Origin: Megaustenia siamemsis
Lineage: Eukaryota > Mollusca > Gastropoda > Stylommatophora > Ariophantidae
Reading direction: 5' to 3'
Assembly: GCA_032433765.1 (NCBI GenBank)
Contig: JAVIAB010000156.1
Coordinates: forward strand, 86,228,769-86,292,768
Length of the DNA: 64,000 bases
Shown: positions 1-11,296 of the stretch, piece after piece
Numbering within the stretch: the first letter of the stretch is position 1
Layout: each line of letters starts with the position of its first letter
The notes under the pieces: model-generated
The model's database searches: none
Seen by the model: only the letters and a program-made list of their open reading frames with translations
What the model was told of the DNA's origin: nothing
Translations under genes and position numbers: made by a program

Positions 1-371
1 TCGTGGTGTGGCCACTCGCCCTCGTGGTGTGGCCACTCTGCTGACACGTTATTTCTACGTCTGATCTCTTGTATCGGACCTTCTACAGTCCCTTATGTAT
101 CGCCCCTTTCAACCAATCAACAGCTACTTCCTTATTTTCCCATCCAATGGGTTTTCTTCACGTCATCTACCTATCTCACCTTGACATTAGCCCCTTCCTG
201 ACTCTCTATCCGTGTTTATCACTTGTCTTCTAAACCCCGTGACTCTGTTCCTACTCCCTTAGAGCACAGTTCACTCCCCTATCTCGTGCTTGTCACTTCT
301 TCACACATCCGGTGTTTGACACACTCTCTCCATACCATTCCCAACCCGTCATTTCTTTACATTCTTTCATC
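1..371. other. Window edge; two copies of a 22-bp unit, otherwise unique
   Basis: Bases 1-40 hold two copies of tcgtggtgtggccactc, perhaps the end of an array to the left. The rest is pyrimidine-rich and shows no recognisable gene. Confidence 0.4.
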
Positions 372-1446
372 CACTACTACACAAAAACCACTACATGATG
401 TGACAGAACAACAACCACTAAACGGACTGACAGTACAGCAACCACTACACGGTGTGATAGTACATCAACACTACACGGCGTGACAGTACAGCAACCACTA
501 CACGGTGTGATAGTACATCAACACTACACGGTGTGACAGTACAGCAACCACTACACGGTGTGACAGTACATCAACCACTACACGGTGTGACAGTACATCA
601 ACCACTACACGGTGTGACGGTACATCAACCACTACACGGTGTGACAGTACATCAACCACTACACGGTGTGACAGTACATCAACCACGACACGGTGTGACA
701 GTACATCAACCACTACACGTTGTGACAGTACATCAACCACTACACGGTGTGACGGTACATCAACCACTACACGGTGTGACGGTACATCAACCACTACACG
801 GTGTGACAGTACATCAACCACTACACGGTGTGACAGTACATCAACCACTACACGGTGTGACAGTACATCAACATCTACACGGTGTGACAGTACATCAACC
901 ACTACACGGTGTGACAGTACATCAACCTCTACACGGTGTGACAGTACATCAACCACTACACGTTGTGACAGTACATCAACCACTTCACGTTGTGACAGTA
1001 CATCAACACTACACGGTGTGACAGTACATCAACACTACACGGTGTGACAGTACATCAACCACTACACGGTGTGACAGTACACCAACCACTACACGGTGTG
1101 ACAGTACATCAACCACTACACGGTGTGACGGTACATCAACACTACACGGTGTGACAGTACATCAACACTACACGGTGTGACAGTTCATCAACACTACACG
1201 GTGTGACAGTACATCAACACTACACGGTGTGACAGTACATCAACACTACACGGTGTGACAGTACATCAACACTACACGGTGTGACAGTACATCAACACTA
1301 CACGGTGTGACAGTACATCAACCACTACACGGTGTGACAGTACATCAACCACTACACGGTGTGACAGTAAATCAACCACTACACGGTGTGACAGTACATC
1401 AACCACTACACGGTGTGGCAGTACATCAACCACTACACGGTGTGGC
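372..1446. repeat. 27-bp minisatellite (about 40 copies)
   Basis: Core cactacacggtgtgacagta. Units are 27 bp with a 26-bp variant lacking one c. Because 27 is a multiple of three, both strands give open frames of about 160 residues (VHQPLHGVT or SHRVVVDVL type); these are repeat artefacts. Variation is mostly single bases (acggt/acgtt, cag/cgg). Confidence 0.95.
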
Positions 1447-1599
1447 AGGGAGAAGGAACGGTGCCTGTCCCAGAACAGGAATAATTCCCGCCATAGAATA
1501 CATAAAGAAACAGCACAGAAAATGTTGCCGCCGCGGGATAAATGAAGGAGATCAAAATACAAACATAACGATCGTTCAATGAATAATAGAAGAACACCC

Positions 1600-2044
1600 G
1601 ACTGAGGGACTGGCCACGAAATGATGGAATGTTATTACCTATAGAAACTAATCATGGACAGTAGAGAAACAAATGAAAAGACGATTAGAGGTCACAGAGA
1701 TCTGATTTCTCAGTAGATTGTTGAAAGTTCCCTAGACAGATACAGAGATCAATGAGGACATTCTCAAAGAGGCCAACACAAAAAGGGAGCTCCTAAAAAC
1801 ATCAGAAAGAAACAATCAACATTTTCCAGGTTCTTTATGAGAAGAGAAAAGTTGGACTACTTGGTTACAACTGGCGAAATACAGGGAAAGAGAGATCACG
1901 GACGACAAAGATGAGAAGATACTAGATAGTTTGGTGTCTTTGTATAGAAAGCAGCCAACAACGAAATTGATACGATGCACTGTGGATAGAAGTTTGTGGA
2001 AGGATATGATCGCCTACGTCAACTGGTATGGCACATGATGATGA
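1600..2044 (+). pseudogene. LINE reverse-transcriptase 3' remnant
   Basis: In broken frames it matches the C-terminal region of molluscan non-LTR elements. Shared stretches include aagacgattagaggtcacag and ggccaacacaaaaagggagc, also seen at 51720-51830, and FMRREKLDYLVTTGEIQGKR. It ends with the short ATGATGATG tail seen on related copies. Several frameshifts are present, so it is not functional. Confidence 0.75.
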
Positions 2045-2204
2045 CATTTAAAATACGGGACAAAATTAAAAACAACTATGTCAGCATTCGCTTGGCAAAA
2101 TAGGACTTCATGAGTAACGCTGATAGCGTTACTGCGGTGAAAAGCAGTTCTAAACTCATTCCATGGTATAGGCACATATATTTGTTTTCATATAAATACA
2201 ATAC

Positions 2205-2396
2205 TTCGCGGTCGACCAAGCCGCTGCCAGAAATGGGTACAAAGTTATTACTCTGGGAAGGTGAGGTATGCCGCGTCGCATCGTGAGTTTCGATGCTTGA
2301 AGCGACACAGTCCAGAAGTCTCACAACACTTTTGGATAAGTAGCCGAATGGATGTAAGCTCGAGTGCTAAGACGCCGGTTCATGTCTCGTACTTGA
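2205..2396 (+). mobile_element. 5'-truncated SINE, 3' tRNA-like half
   Basis: It aligns over its length with 32339-32535: gtcgaccaagccgctgccag, gaaatgggta, ctgggaaggtgagg, gagtttcgatgcttga and gctaagacgccggttca. The 3' end resembles a Leu/Ser-type tRNA, with an A-box-like tagccgaatgg and a B-box-like ccggttcatgtc. The 5' tRNA head is missing. Confidence 0.7.
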
Positions 2397-2399
2397 CCT

Positions 2400-3308
2400 T
2401 GACCTTATATATGTTTTTATCGTGCAACTAATGTTCCATTTCTGGAATTGTTTTTCCAGCTCAAGCATGCATAATTAAAGGGGGATAATACATTTGATTT
2501 GACAATCCTTAGCATTGTTTTGTCCTTGTTGGCCAGCAAGCATCCGCCCATAGCAAGATGATGACAGCAAATAAGACAATAGAGAAGACAATCATCACAA
2601 GCTGAACCAAGTTGTCGGTTGTAAACATTGAATATTTTATTAAAAACCATCACAGTTTAAATATCATGAATAAAGGGGGAGAAACGTGTCACAAAGAAAA
2701 TGAGAATTGTTTCAAAGAAAAGTCACATCGTGTTAACAATAAAGAACAGACGAGTGCAGCTATCATGCACTTAATGCTAAATACAATTCTGAAACATGAA
2801 TACACTTGGGAAGAAATGCCAGCTACATGCTTCATAATGGACACACTTGGGAAGAAATTCTTGTTAGCTTTGTCTTATCATTGATACAATTGGGAAGAAA
2901 TTCTTGTTAGCTATATCACTGATATACTTGGGAAGAAAGTCTTGTAAATGTATCATAATGAACTTATACATATTTTTGCTATCCGTCGGTGTGTTCATGG
3001 AATGCTGGTTGTTCACCCCTTATCATGAACACACTTAGGAAGAAAATACTTGTTGCTATGTGTTTCTTCAAACACGAAGAAAGATCCTCCGTTTGGAAGA
3101 ATTTCTTCCTACTTGGCTTTTCCTGTTTAGTTCGTGGAAAAATACAACTCTGGAGAAATCTTTCTGGTAGAAATCTCAGCAGTCTTGTCTGCTTTCTGAA
3201 CATAATCGTTCCAAAAATATACTTCAGACAAATGTCTGGTTACATTTTTCACAAACTCACAAAGTTTAAAACTAAACCTGCTAATTTTTCATGTCTACGT
3301 GCATTTAG
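2400..3308. other. Non-coding stretch with a degenerate repeat
   Basis: Around 2800-2950 there are three or four loose copies of cttgggaagaaattcttgtt. Open frames on either strand show no family resemblance. Confidence 0.4.
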
Positions 3309-3556
3309 CTGCTATGTGGTGGCCTTTATAACTTGCTGCTATGTGGCGGCCTTTATAACTTGCTGCTATGTGGTGGCCTTTATAACCTGCTGCTATGTGG
3401 TGGCCTTTATAACTTGCTGCTATGTGGTGGCCTTTATAACCTGCTGCTATGTGGTGATCTTTATAACCTGCTGCTATGTGGTGGCCTTTATAACCTGCTG
3501 CTATGTGGTGGTCTTTATAACCTGCTGCTATGTGTGGCCTTTATAACCTGCTGCTA
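3309..3556. repeat. 27-bp minisatellite (about 9 copies)
   Basis: Core tgctatgtggtggcctttat. It makes a hydrophobic CYVVAFIT open frame by periodicity; not a gene. Confidence 0.93.
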
Positions 3557-3899
3557 TAAAACGATAGCATAGAAAACATGCTCCAGGATCTACTTCCCCT
3601 TGATGTGAATGTCGGGAGCACATTGGGGCCAAGGTGTAATCATAAAACATCTCAGAAACATGATCTAAGTGCTTGCACTAAATAAACGCTACATATTTAA
3701 CATTTGTTTATCCTAAACAAAGTACAAGACTATGAGCATAACTACAGATGAGAATCATGGACATTTGTGTGTGTTTTGTGGGTAGCAAATAGATTGTGTC
3801 TATATTATATAGTTGTAGGTTTTGTCAATAATTATATCTCTGTAGGTAAACAGTTGCAATGCTTGAAATGGTGCGTTTATGTAGCTCCCAACTAATTCA

Positions 3900-4262
3900 C
3901 ACCTAACTCCCACCTAACTCACACCCAACCCCCACCAAACTCCCACAAAACTACCATCAAACTCTCACCTAAATCCCACCTAGTTGATGGCTGCCACCTA
4001 AATCCCACCTAGCTGCTGGCTGCCAAATAAATCCCACCTAGTTGCTGGCTGCCACGTAAATACCACCTAGTTGCTGACTGTCACCTAAATCCCACCTAAA
4101 TCCTACCTAGTTGATGGCTGCCACCTAAATCCCACCTAAATCCTACCTAGTTGATGGCTGCCACCTAAATCCCACCTAAATCCTACCTAAAACCCACCTA
4201 AATCCAACCTAAATCCCACCTAGTTGCTGGCTGCCACCTAACTCCCACACAGCTCCCACCTA
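3900..4262. repeat. Degenerate minisatellite
   Basis: Irregular copies of cccacctagttgctggctgc mixed with shorter cacctaaatcc units. Confidence 0.8.
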
Positions 4263-4342
4263 TATCTCAGCCCTTACAGTCTGCTTGAGCTAGTAGATGA
4301 AACCAAGCAATCTTTAGTCAGCCCCAATGGACCCATGCATGA

Positions 4343-5340
4343 CCATCACAAGAAAGACGTTCATAGGGGTCCACTGTGGACCATCACAAGAAAGACGTTC
4401 ATAGGGGTCCACTGTGGACCATCACAAGAAAGACGTTCATAGGGGTCCACTGTGGACCATCACAAGAAAGACGTTCATAGGGGTCCACTGTGGACCATCA
4501 CAAGAAAGACGTTCATAGGGGTCCACTGTGGACCATCACAAGAAAGACGTTCATAGGGGTCCACTGTGGACCATCACAAGAAAGACGTTCATAGGGGTCC
4601 ACTGTGGACCATCACAAGAAAGACGTTCATAGGGGTCCACTGTGGACCATCACAAGAAAGACGTTCATAGGGGTCCACTGTGGACCATCACAAGAAAGAC
4701 GTTCATAGGGGTCCACTGTGGACCATCACAAGAAAGACGTTCATAGGGGTCCACTGTGGACCATCACAAGAAAGACGTTCATAGGGGTCCACTGTGGACC
4801 ATCACAAGAAAGACGTTCATAGGGGTCCACTGTGGACCATCACAAGAAAGACGTTCATAGGGGTCCACTGTGGACCATCACAAGAAAGACGTTCATAGGG
4901 GTCCACTGTGGACCATCACAAGAAAGACGTTCATAGGGGTCCACTGTGGACCATCACAAGAAAGACGTTCATAGGGGTCCACTGTGGACCATCACAAGAA
5001 AGACGTTCATAGGGGTCCACTGTGGACCATCACAAGAAAGACGTTCATAGGGGTCCACTGTGGACCATCACAAGAAAGACGTTCATAGGGGTCCACTGTG
5101 GACCATCACAAGAAAGACGTTCATAGGGGTCCACTGTGGACCATCACAAGAAAGACGTTCATAGGGGTCCACTGTGGACCATCACAAGAAAGACGTTCAT
5201 AGGGGTCCACTGTGGACCATCACAAGAAAGACGTTCATAGGGGTCCACTGTGGACCATCACAAGAAAGACGTTCATAGGGGTCCACTGTGGACCATCACA
5301 AGAAAGACGTTCATAGGGGTCCACTGTGGACCATCACAAG
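4343..5340. repeat. 38-bp minisatellite, about 26 apparently identical copies
   Basis: Core gaccatcacaagaaagacgt, with gtccac-t-gtggac forming a short inverted repeat in every unit. I see no variant inside the array. The units just beyond 5340 are strongly diverged (gtatgacgtttccagcagcc). Confidence 0.97.
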
Positions 5341-6425
5341 TATGACGTTTCCAGCAGCCCACTGTGGATGGAACATCACAAGAAAGACGACTACAGGGAC
5401 ATCGTCTCGTGTTTAAAACAAAACTCAGTCAAGCCAAAGGCAACGTCCAGGCCAGTTCACGCATGTCACGACGCCCTCGATGTCATTCCTAGATCACATT
5501 TATGGAACAAACAAAAACATGTTCAAATTTAAACAGAAAACCGAGTTTGGTTGCAATTCTCACTTTAGAAAACCACCATTGGACACAGCGTCCTGTCAAT
5601 AGACACGGTTATTTTAATTCATAACGGCAACCTTACTTCTAGCCTGAACTCAGTCAATAGTCAAATGTCTGTGTTAGTCATATCTCATATCTTTGTGTGT
5701 GCATGTCTGTGTTAGTCACCTCTAGTGACTCGGGCAGATGGTGCTCGTAAACCTGGGAGGGCCGACCATCTAAGGGCAGATTCCCCCTACAGAAAAGATC
5801 ATCTGCTGCTTTGCAGGAAGATTGGGGACAATCAAAGGCTAAGGAATGCAAACCTGAATAAAAAGCTGGCTGAAATCGGATGCACTGGGCCACTGGTGCA
5901 GAACACAGTGCAACGTTTTAACGGGTGTTCAATCAGAGTGGATCTGGCAGACTCTAATTGTGATGTTCTGTCTGTGAGGGCGATCAACCACTTAACCTGA
6001 CAGCTGACTTCATGTGAGAGTTTGGAATCCTACTCTGATTGAGTCCTGATCGCAGAGAGAGTCAATAGTTCAAAGTTCGTTGACAGGTCTATTTGTGGTA
6101 GAGCTAGATCAAGAGGATGATGGATTGAGGGAATTTACGACATGTCCCTTATTGTGAATTGTTCGTCCAAGTGAGTTTTCTGAGAGATTCACGTAGAGGT
6201 TCTGCAGTTCAGCGGCTGCTGCACATAGCAGTCCCGATCATGTAGGGGTCGTCAAGACAATAAACGACGAGCAGATTATTAGATCGTTACAGCCATTCTA
6301 GTTTTTTTTTTTTAGTTTGACCTAAAAAATGGAAACATTCAAACATGGCAGCTTATGTGTTTAGTGTGTGAGTAGATAGACGGCTAGATGGTGGTCTGCC
6401 AAGCCTACAGGTACCGAAACATCTC
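5341..6425. other. Gene-free stretch, possible old dispersed repeat at 5700-6000
   Basis: An open frame at 5725-6000 (+) has RADGARKPGRADHL and YRKDHLLLCRKIGDNQRL. I do not recognise it. Its ungapped frame and ordinary amino-acid composition suggest a transposon fragment rather than chance, but this is inference. Confidence 0.3.
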
Positions 6426-6429
6426 AATT

Positions 6430-6570
6430 TGGCTGTAAACTGTAATACAAGACAGAAACATCACTGAAAACTATAATACAAAACATAAACATCACTGAAA
6501 ACTATAATTCAAGACAGAAACATCACTATAAACTATAATACAAGACAGAAACATCACTATAAATTATAAT
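6430..6570. repeat. 31-bp tandem repeat (about 4-5 copies)
   Basis: Core gaaacatcactgaaaactat followed by aatacaagaca, with small changes between units. Confidence 0.85.
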
Positions 6571-6725
6571 ACAGGAGCAATCATCAATTGTATCACGATT
6601 TGGAAGGATCAATATGTGCAACAACACCTACATGTCCTCCACCTTCTCTTATCAATGAGACAACTTGAAACAATCAATGAGATCTTCTGTAGAGCCATTT
6701 ACTTGTAGATACTACCATGCCTTCA

Positions 6726-8133
6726 TAGAGGACGCCCACACAAGTCTTGTCAATCTCTGGGCTTCTAGTTGAGACTATCATAGAGGACGCCCACACAAGT
6801 CTTGTCAATCTCTGGGCTTCTAGTTGAGACTATCATAGAGGACGCCCACACAAGTCTTGTCAATCTCTGGGCTTCTAGTTGAGACTATCATAGAGCACAC
6901 ACACAAGTCTTGTCAATCTCTGGGCTTCTAGTTGAGACTATCATAGAGCACACACACAAGTCTTGTCAATCTCTGGCCTTCTAGTTGAGACTATCATAGA
7001 GCACACACACAAGTCTTGTCAATCTCTGGCCTTCTAGTTGAGACTATCATAGAGGACACACACAAGTCTTGTCAATCTCTGGCCTTCTAGTTGAGACTAT
7101 CATAGAGGACAAACACACAAGTCTTGTCAATCTATGGGCTTCTAGTTGAGACTATCATAGAGCACACACACAAGTCTTGTCAATCTCTGGCCTTCTAGTT
7201 GAGACTATCATAGAGGACACACACACACAAGTCTTGTCAATCTCTGGGCTTCTAGTTGGGACTATCATAGAGGACACACGCACACAAGTCTTATCAATCT
7301 CTGGGCTTCTATTTGAGACTATCATAGAGCACACACACAAGTCTTGTCAATCTCTGGGCTTTTAGTTGAGACTATCATAGAGGACACACACACAAGTCTT
7401 GTCAATATCTGGGCTTCTAGTTGAGACTATCATAGAGGACGCCCACACAAGTCTTGTCAATCTCTGGGCTTCTAGTTGAGACTATCATAGAGCACACACA
7501 CAAGTCTTGTCAATCTCTGGGCTTCTAGTTGAGACTATCATAGAGGACACACACACAAGTCTTGTCAATCTCTGGGCTTCTAGTTGAGACTATCATAGAG
7601 GACACACACACAAGTCTTGTCAATCTCTGGGCTTCTAGTTGAGACTATCATAGAGGACACACACACAAGTCTTGTCAATATCTGGGCTTTTAGTTGAGAC
7701 TATCATAGAGGACACACACACAAGTCTTGTCAATATCTGGGCTTCTATTTGAGACTATCATAGAGGACGCCCACACAAGTCTTGTCAATCTCTGGGCTTC
7801 TAGTTGAGACTATCATAGAGCACACACACACACAAGTCTTGTCAATCTCTGGGCTTCTAGTTGAGACTATCATAGAGGACACACACACAAGTCTTGTCAA
7901 TCTCTGGGCTTCTAGTTGAGACTATCATAGAGCACACACACACACAAGTCTTGTCAATCTCTGGGCTTCTAGTTGAGACTATCATAGAGGACACACACAC
8001 AAGTCTTGTCAATCTCTGGGCTTCTATTTGAGACTATCATAGAGGACACACACACACACACAAGTCTTGTCAATCTCTGGGCTTCTAGTTGAGACTATCA
8101 TAGAGGACACACACACACACACACACACACAAC
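6726..8133. repeat. Composite minisatellite with embedded (CA)n
   Basis: Core tcttgtcaatctctgggctt, then ctagttgagactatcatag and a CA run of differing length in each unit. Period is about 50-58 bp with about 27 copies. The unit length varies mainly because the embedded microsatellite varies. Confidence 0.95.
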
Positions 8134-8164
8134 TAAACTAGAGTACTACTAAACCAACAGAAAT

Positions 8165-8670
8165 AGTGTCATCAGTCACAACATAGAGATGATGTCATCA
8201 GTCACAACATAGAGATGATGTCATCAGTCACAACATAGAGATGATGTCATCAGTCATAACATAGAGATGATGTCATCTGTCATAATATAGAGATGATGGC
8301 ATCAGTCACAACATAGAGATGATGGCATTAGTCAGAACATAGAGATGATGGCATCAGTCACAACATAGAGATGATGGCATCAGTCACAACATAGAGATGA
8401 TGGCATCAGTCACAACATAGAAATGATGTCATCAGTCACACCATCGAGATGATGTCATCAGTCACAACATAGAAATGATGTCATCAGTCACAAGATGTCA
8501 TCAGTCGCAACATAGAGATGATGTCATCAGTCACAACATAGAAATGATGTCATCAGTTACAACATAGAAATGATGTCATCAGTCACAACATAGAAATGAT
8601 GTCATCAGTCACAACATAGAAATGATGTCATCAGTCACAACATAGAAATGATGTCATCAGTCACAACATA
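8165..8670. repeat. 26-bp minisatellite (about 19 copies)
   Basis: Core gatgtcatcagtcacaacat. The subtypes gatgtcatc and gatggcatc are grouped in blocks. Confidence 0.94.
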
Positions 8671-9104
8671 CAGAATGTTTCACAAATATCTTGATTATGT
8701 TTTGATATTAACTTGCCATACATTTGACTCAATGTTGACCTTACTATGTTGCAACCATAGTTGCATGTTCTCAATGATCTGTTACTTAATTTGGTGAGAG
8801 CAACCAATGAAGCCTTCTTCCCCATGTTCCTGTTACTTTATTTCATTATTTGTATGAAGCTTGTACTCAGATCTTTTATATTTCAGGTAATTGTTAGGTT
8901 TCCCTGTTGCATCTTTTGTTGTCTATCTATCTATTGTCCAGTCAAGCCAAATTTGTCACAAAGAGCAACAATTCTAGACCCTTGTGTCCGGCAATCTTTG
9001 TTATAATGTGTCAGGACTTGCACAAGACCTGCAGTGTTGTTAACACTGGTACAGTATTTCACATTTACATGAAATGTGTGATGGTAAGAATGACAAGAAG
9101 GGAC
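8671..9104. other. Non-coding, AT-rich
   Basis: An 81-residue open frame at 8761-9006 is hydrophobic but matches nothing I know. Confidence 0.3.
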
Positions 9105-9436
9105 AGAGTTGATGATTGAAGGGATATAATTGATGATTGAAGGGATAGAATTGATGATTGAAGGGATAGAGTTGATGATTGAATGGATATAATTGATGAT
9201 TAAAGGGATAGAGTTGATGATTGAAGACAGGGATATAGTTGATGATTGAAAGGATAGAGTTGATGGTTGAAGACAGGGATATAGTTGATGATTGAAAGGA
9301 TAGAGTTGATGATTGAATGGATAGAATTGATGATTGAAGGGATATAATTGATGATTGAATTGATAGAGTTGATGATTGAAGGGATATTGAATTGATGATT
9401 GAAGGGATAGAATTGATGATTGAAGGGATAGAGTTG
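9105..9436. repeat. 21-bp minisatellite (about 15 copies)
   Basis: Core ttgatgattgaagggataga. Open frames on the minus strand (FNHQLYP) come from the period of 21. Confidence 0.93.
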
Positions 9437-9825
9437 GAGCCACGCCAGCACTGCTGGATTATGATATGTAACAGATTGAATGATTGTGACAAGTTGAAGG
9501 ATCACTATTAGACAGCATCCTCCAGGCAGAACAAAGACTGGAATCTGTGGGAAAAGGTAGTCATAGAAGATGCTGGGTAAAGGAAGTCACAGTACAGTCT
9601 GGAGTAGCATCCATTAAACATTTTCCTAAGTTTTTAAAACCAAGACTCCATTCTTCTCTTCTACAGAAAGGGCATCAGTGAGTGGTGTGAATCTGTGTCT
9701 CATTGTTGTACATAATCACATTTTCTCCGCCTTTACTTCATTTATTACTATTGTGGTTTGTTTTCTATAATGGCTATCGATAAACATGCATCTTTGTTCT
9801 ACAGGGTACAATACCCATGGGCACA

Positions 9826-9957
9826 TAACCTAGTATTTATGACTTCTCACTAGGACTTGTCATAACAGCAAATAACCTAGTATTTATGACTTCTCACTAG
9901 GACTTGTCATAACAGCAAATAACCTAGTATTTATGACTTCTCACTAGGACTTGTCAG
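9826..9957. repeat. 47-bp repeat, almost 3 copies
   Basis: Core aacctagtatttatgacttc. Copies are identical apart from the edges. Confidence 0.93.
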
Positions 9958-10004
9958 TGCAAGTGAAGTTCATGCTGAACACCTGGATCTCAAAGACTTT
10001 CGTT

Positions 10005-10200
10005 AATAACATAGGCTTTCATTAATTTCATAGGCTTTCATTAATCTCATAGGTTTCCATAATCGCATAGGCTTTCATTAATCTCATAGGTTTCCATAAT
10101 CGCATAGACTTTCATTAATCTCATAAGTTTTCATAATCGCATAGGCTTTCATTAATCTCATAAGTTTTCATAATCGCATAGACTTTCATTAATCTCATCG
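10005..10200. repeat. 37-bp repeat (about 5 copies)
   Basis: Core ataggctttcattaatctca followed by taagttttcataatcgc. Confidence 0.9.
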
Positions 10201-10261
10201 ATTTTACATTCTTGTGGTGAGTGGACTTTGTGATAGACAATAAACAGTCACTGTAACTCTA

Positions 10262-10335
10262 GTACCACAAGAATAACCACAACCACAAGAACAACCACAA
10301 CCACAACCACAAGAACAACCACAACCACAACTACT
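10262..10335. repeat. CCACAA-type simple repeat
   Basis: Alternating ccacaa and agaacaa units. Confidence 0.9.
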
Positions 10336-11296
10336 GGAAATGTTTATCGTTGAAACACTACAATGATGGGACTTGAATGGTTGCCTAGCACTAAAATATA
10401 TTCCCATAAATGCTTCTCATGAAGCTAAGTTGAGTGATCGTCATTTTCTGACCAGGTATATATTATAATACATATTAAATTGTAACAACTGAAGCAAATA
10501 TATTTCTCTAACATTGTTTGGTGATATACACAATTATTTGAACAAAAGAAAAAAAAACAAGCATCATTAAAAGTTTCTGCTAGACTAAACTGCTAGAAAT
10601 ATCAATGCAATCTAAATACAAGTTTGTACAAAACCCTTTCACCTACAGCCATAACTGCATGTATTCTTCTAGAGGTACAACATCATTCTGAACTGAGATC
10701 GCTGCTAGGATAAACAGATAACATGTTCTCAATGATGAATCACACACTCAAATACACTATTTTGTTTGAAACAACGAGTGCAAGAAATGAAATAGGAAAG
10801 CATTTGTGAAAGTCTGGTGCATAAACAAATGCAAACAAGTTAATAGGTTACAACTGAGGACACAAACAAGAATGTTAGGACCAACCATTGTTGCTGTGCT
10901 CATATATATTCAATTATAATCGAATTAGAAGCAATCGCTTTGCTGGCCTCATAATGCTGAAGTAACAATGGAACTGCATATTTCTTGTCACTGTACATGA
11001 ACAGTGTTGATAATTCCAGAGACAAACACGGTAATGATGCGCATGGCACATCCTCAACAAGAATGTAAACTCAAACAATTAGAATTGTAAACATAAACAA
11101 CAAGAGTTCATGAACAAATGTCAAAACTGCAAGCAGGAGCTCCAGAAATGTAAGTGAAAAGGCTAGTGGGTGGAAACATCTAGCAGAACAATGGACATGA
11201 TCTCAGATAATTGTCTGAACTGTAACTTGATAATTTGAAGCATTTTCTAAGGTGATTTTACTGACCTATATTTGGCAAGCTCAGTATTGTTCTAAG
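10336..11296. other. AT-rich unique sequence
   Basis: No open frame of note, no RNA gene and no repeat seen. Confidence 0.5.

Noticed and set aside
498..1021. 160-residue repetitive proteins on both strands
   Set aside because: 27-bp minisatellite translated in frame; no unique domain.
4343..5340. CRISPR-like array of direct repeats
   Set aside because: The copies are contiguous, with no unique spacers; the DNA is eukaryotic.
5725..6000. Possible small gene RADGARKPGRADHL
   Set aside because: No known domain, no splice context; kept only as a possible transposon scrap.
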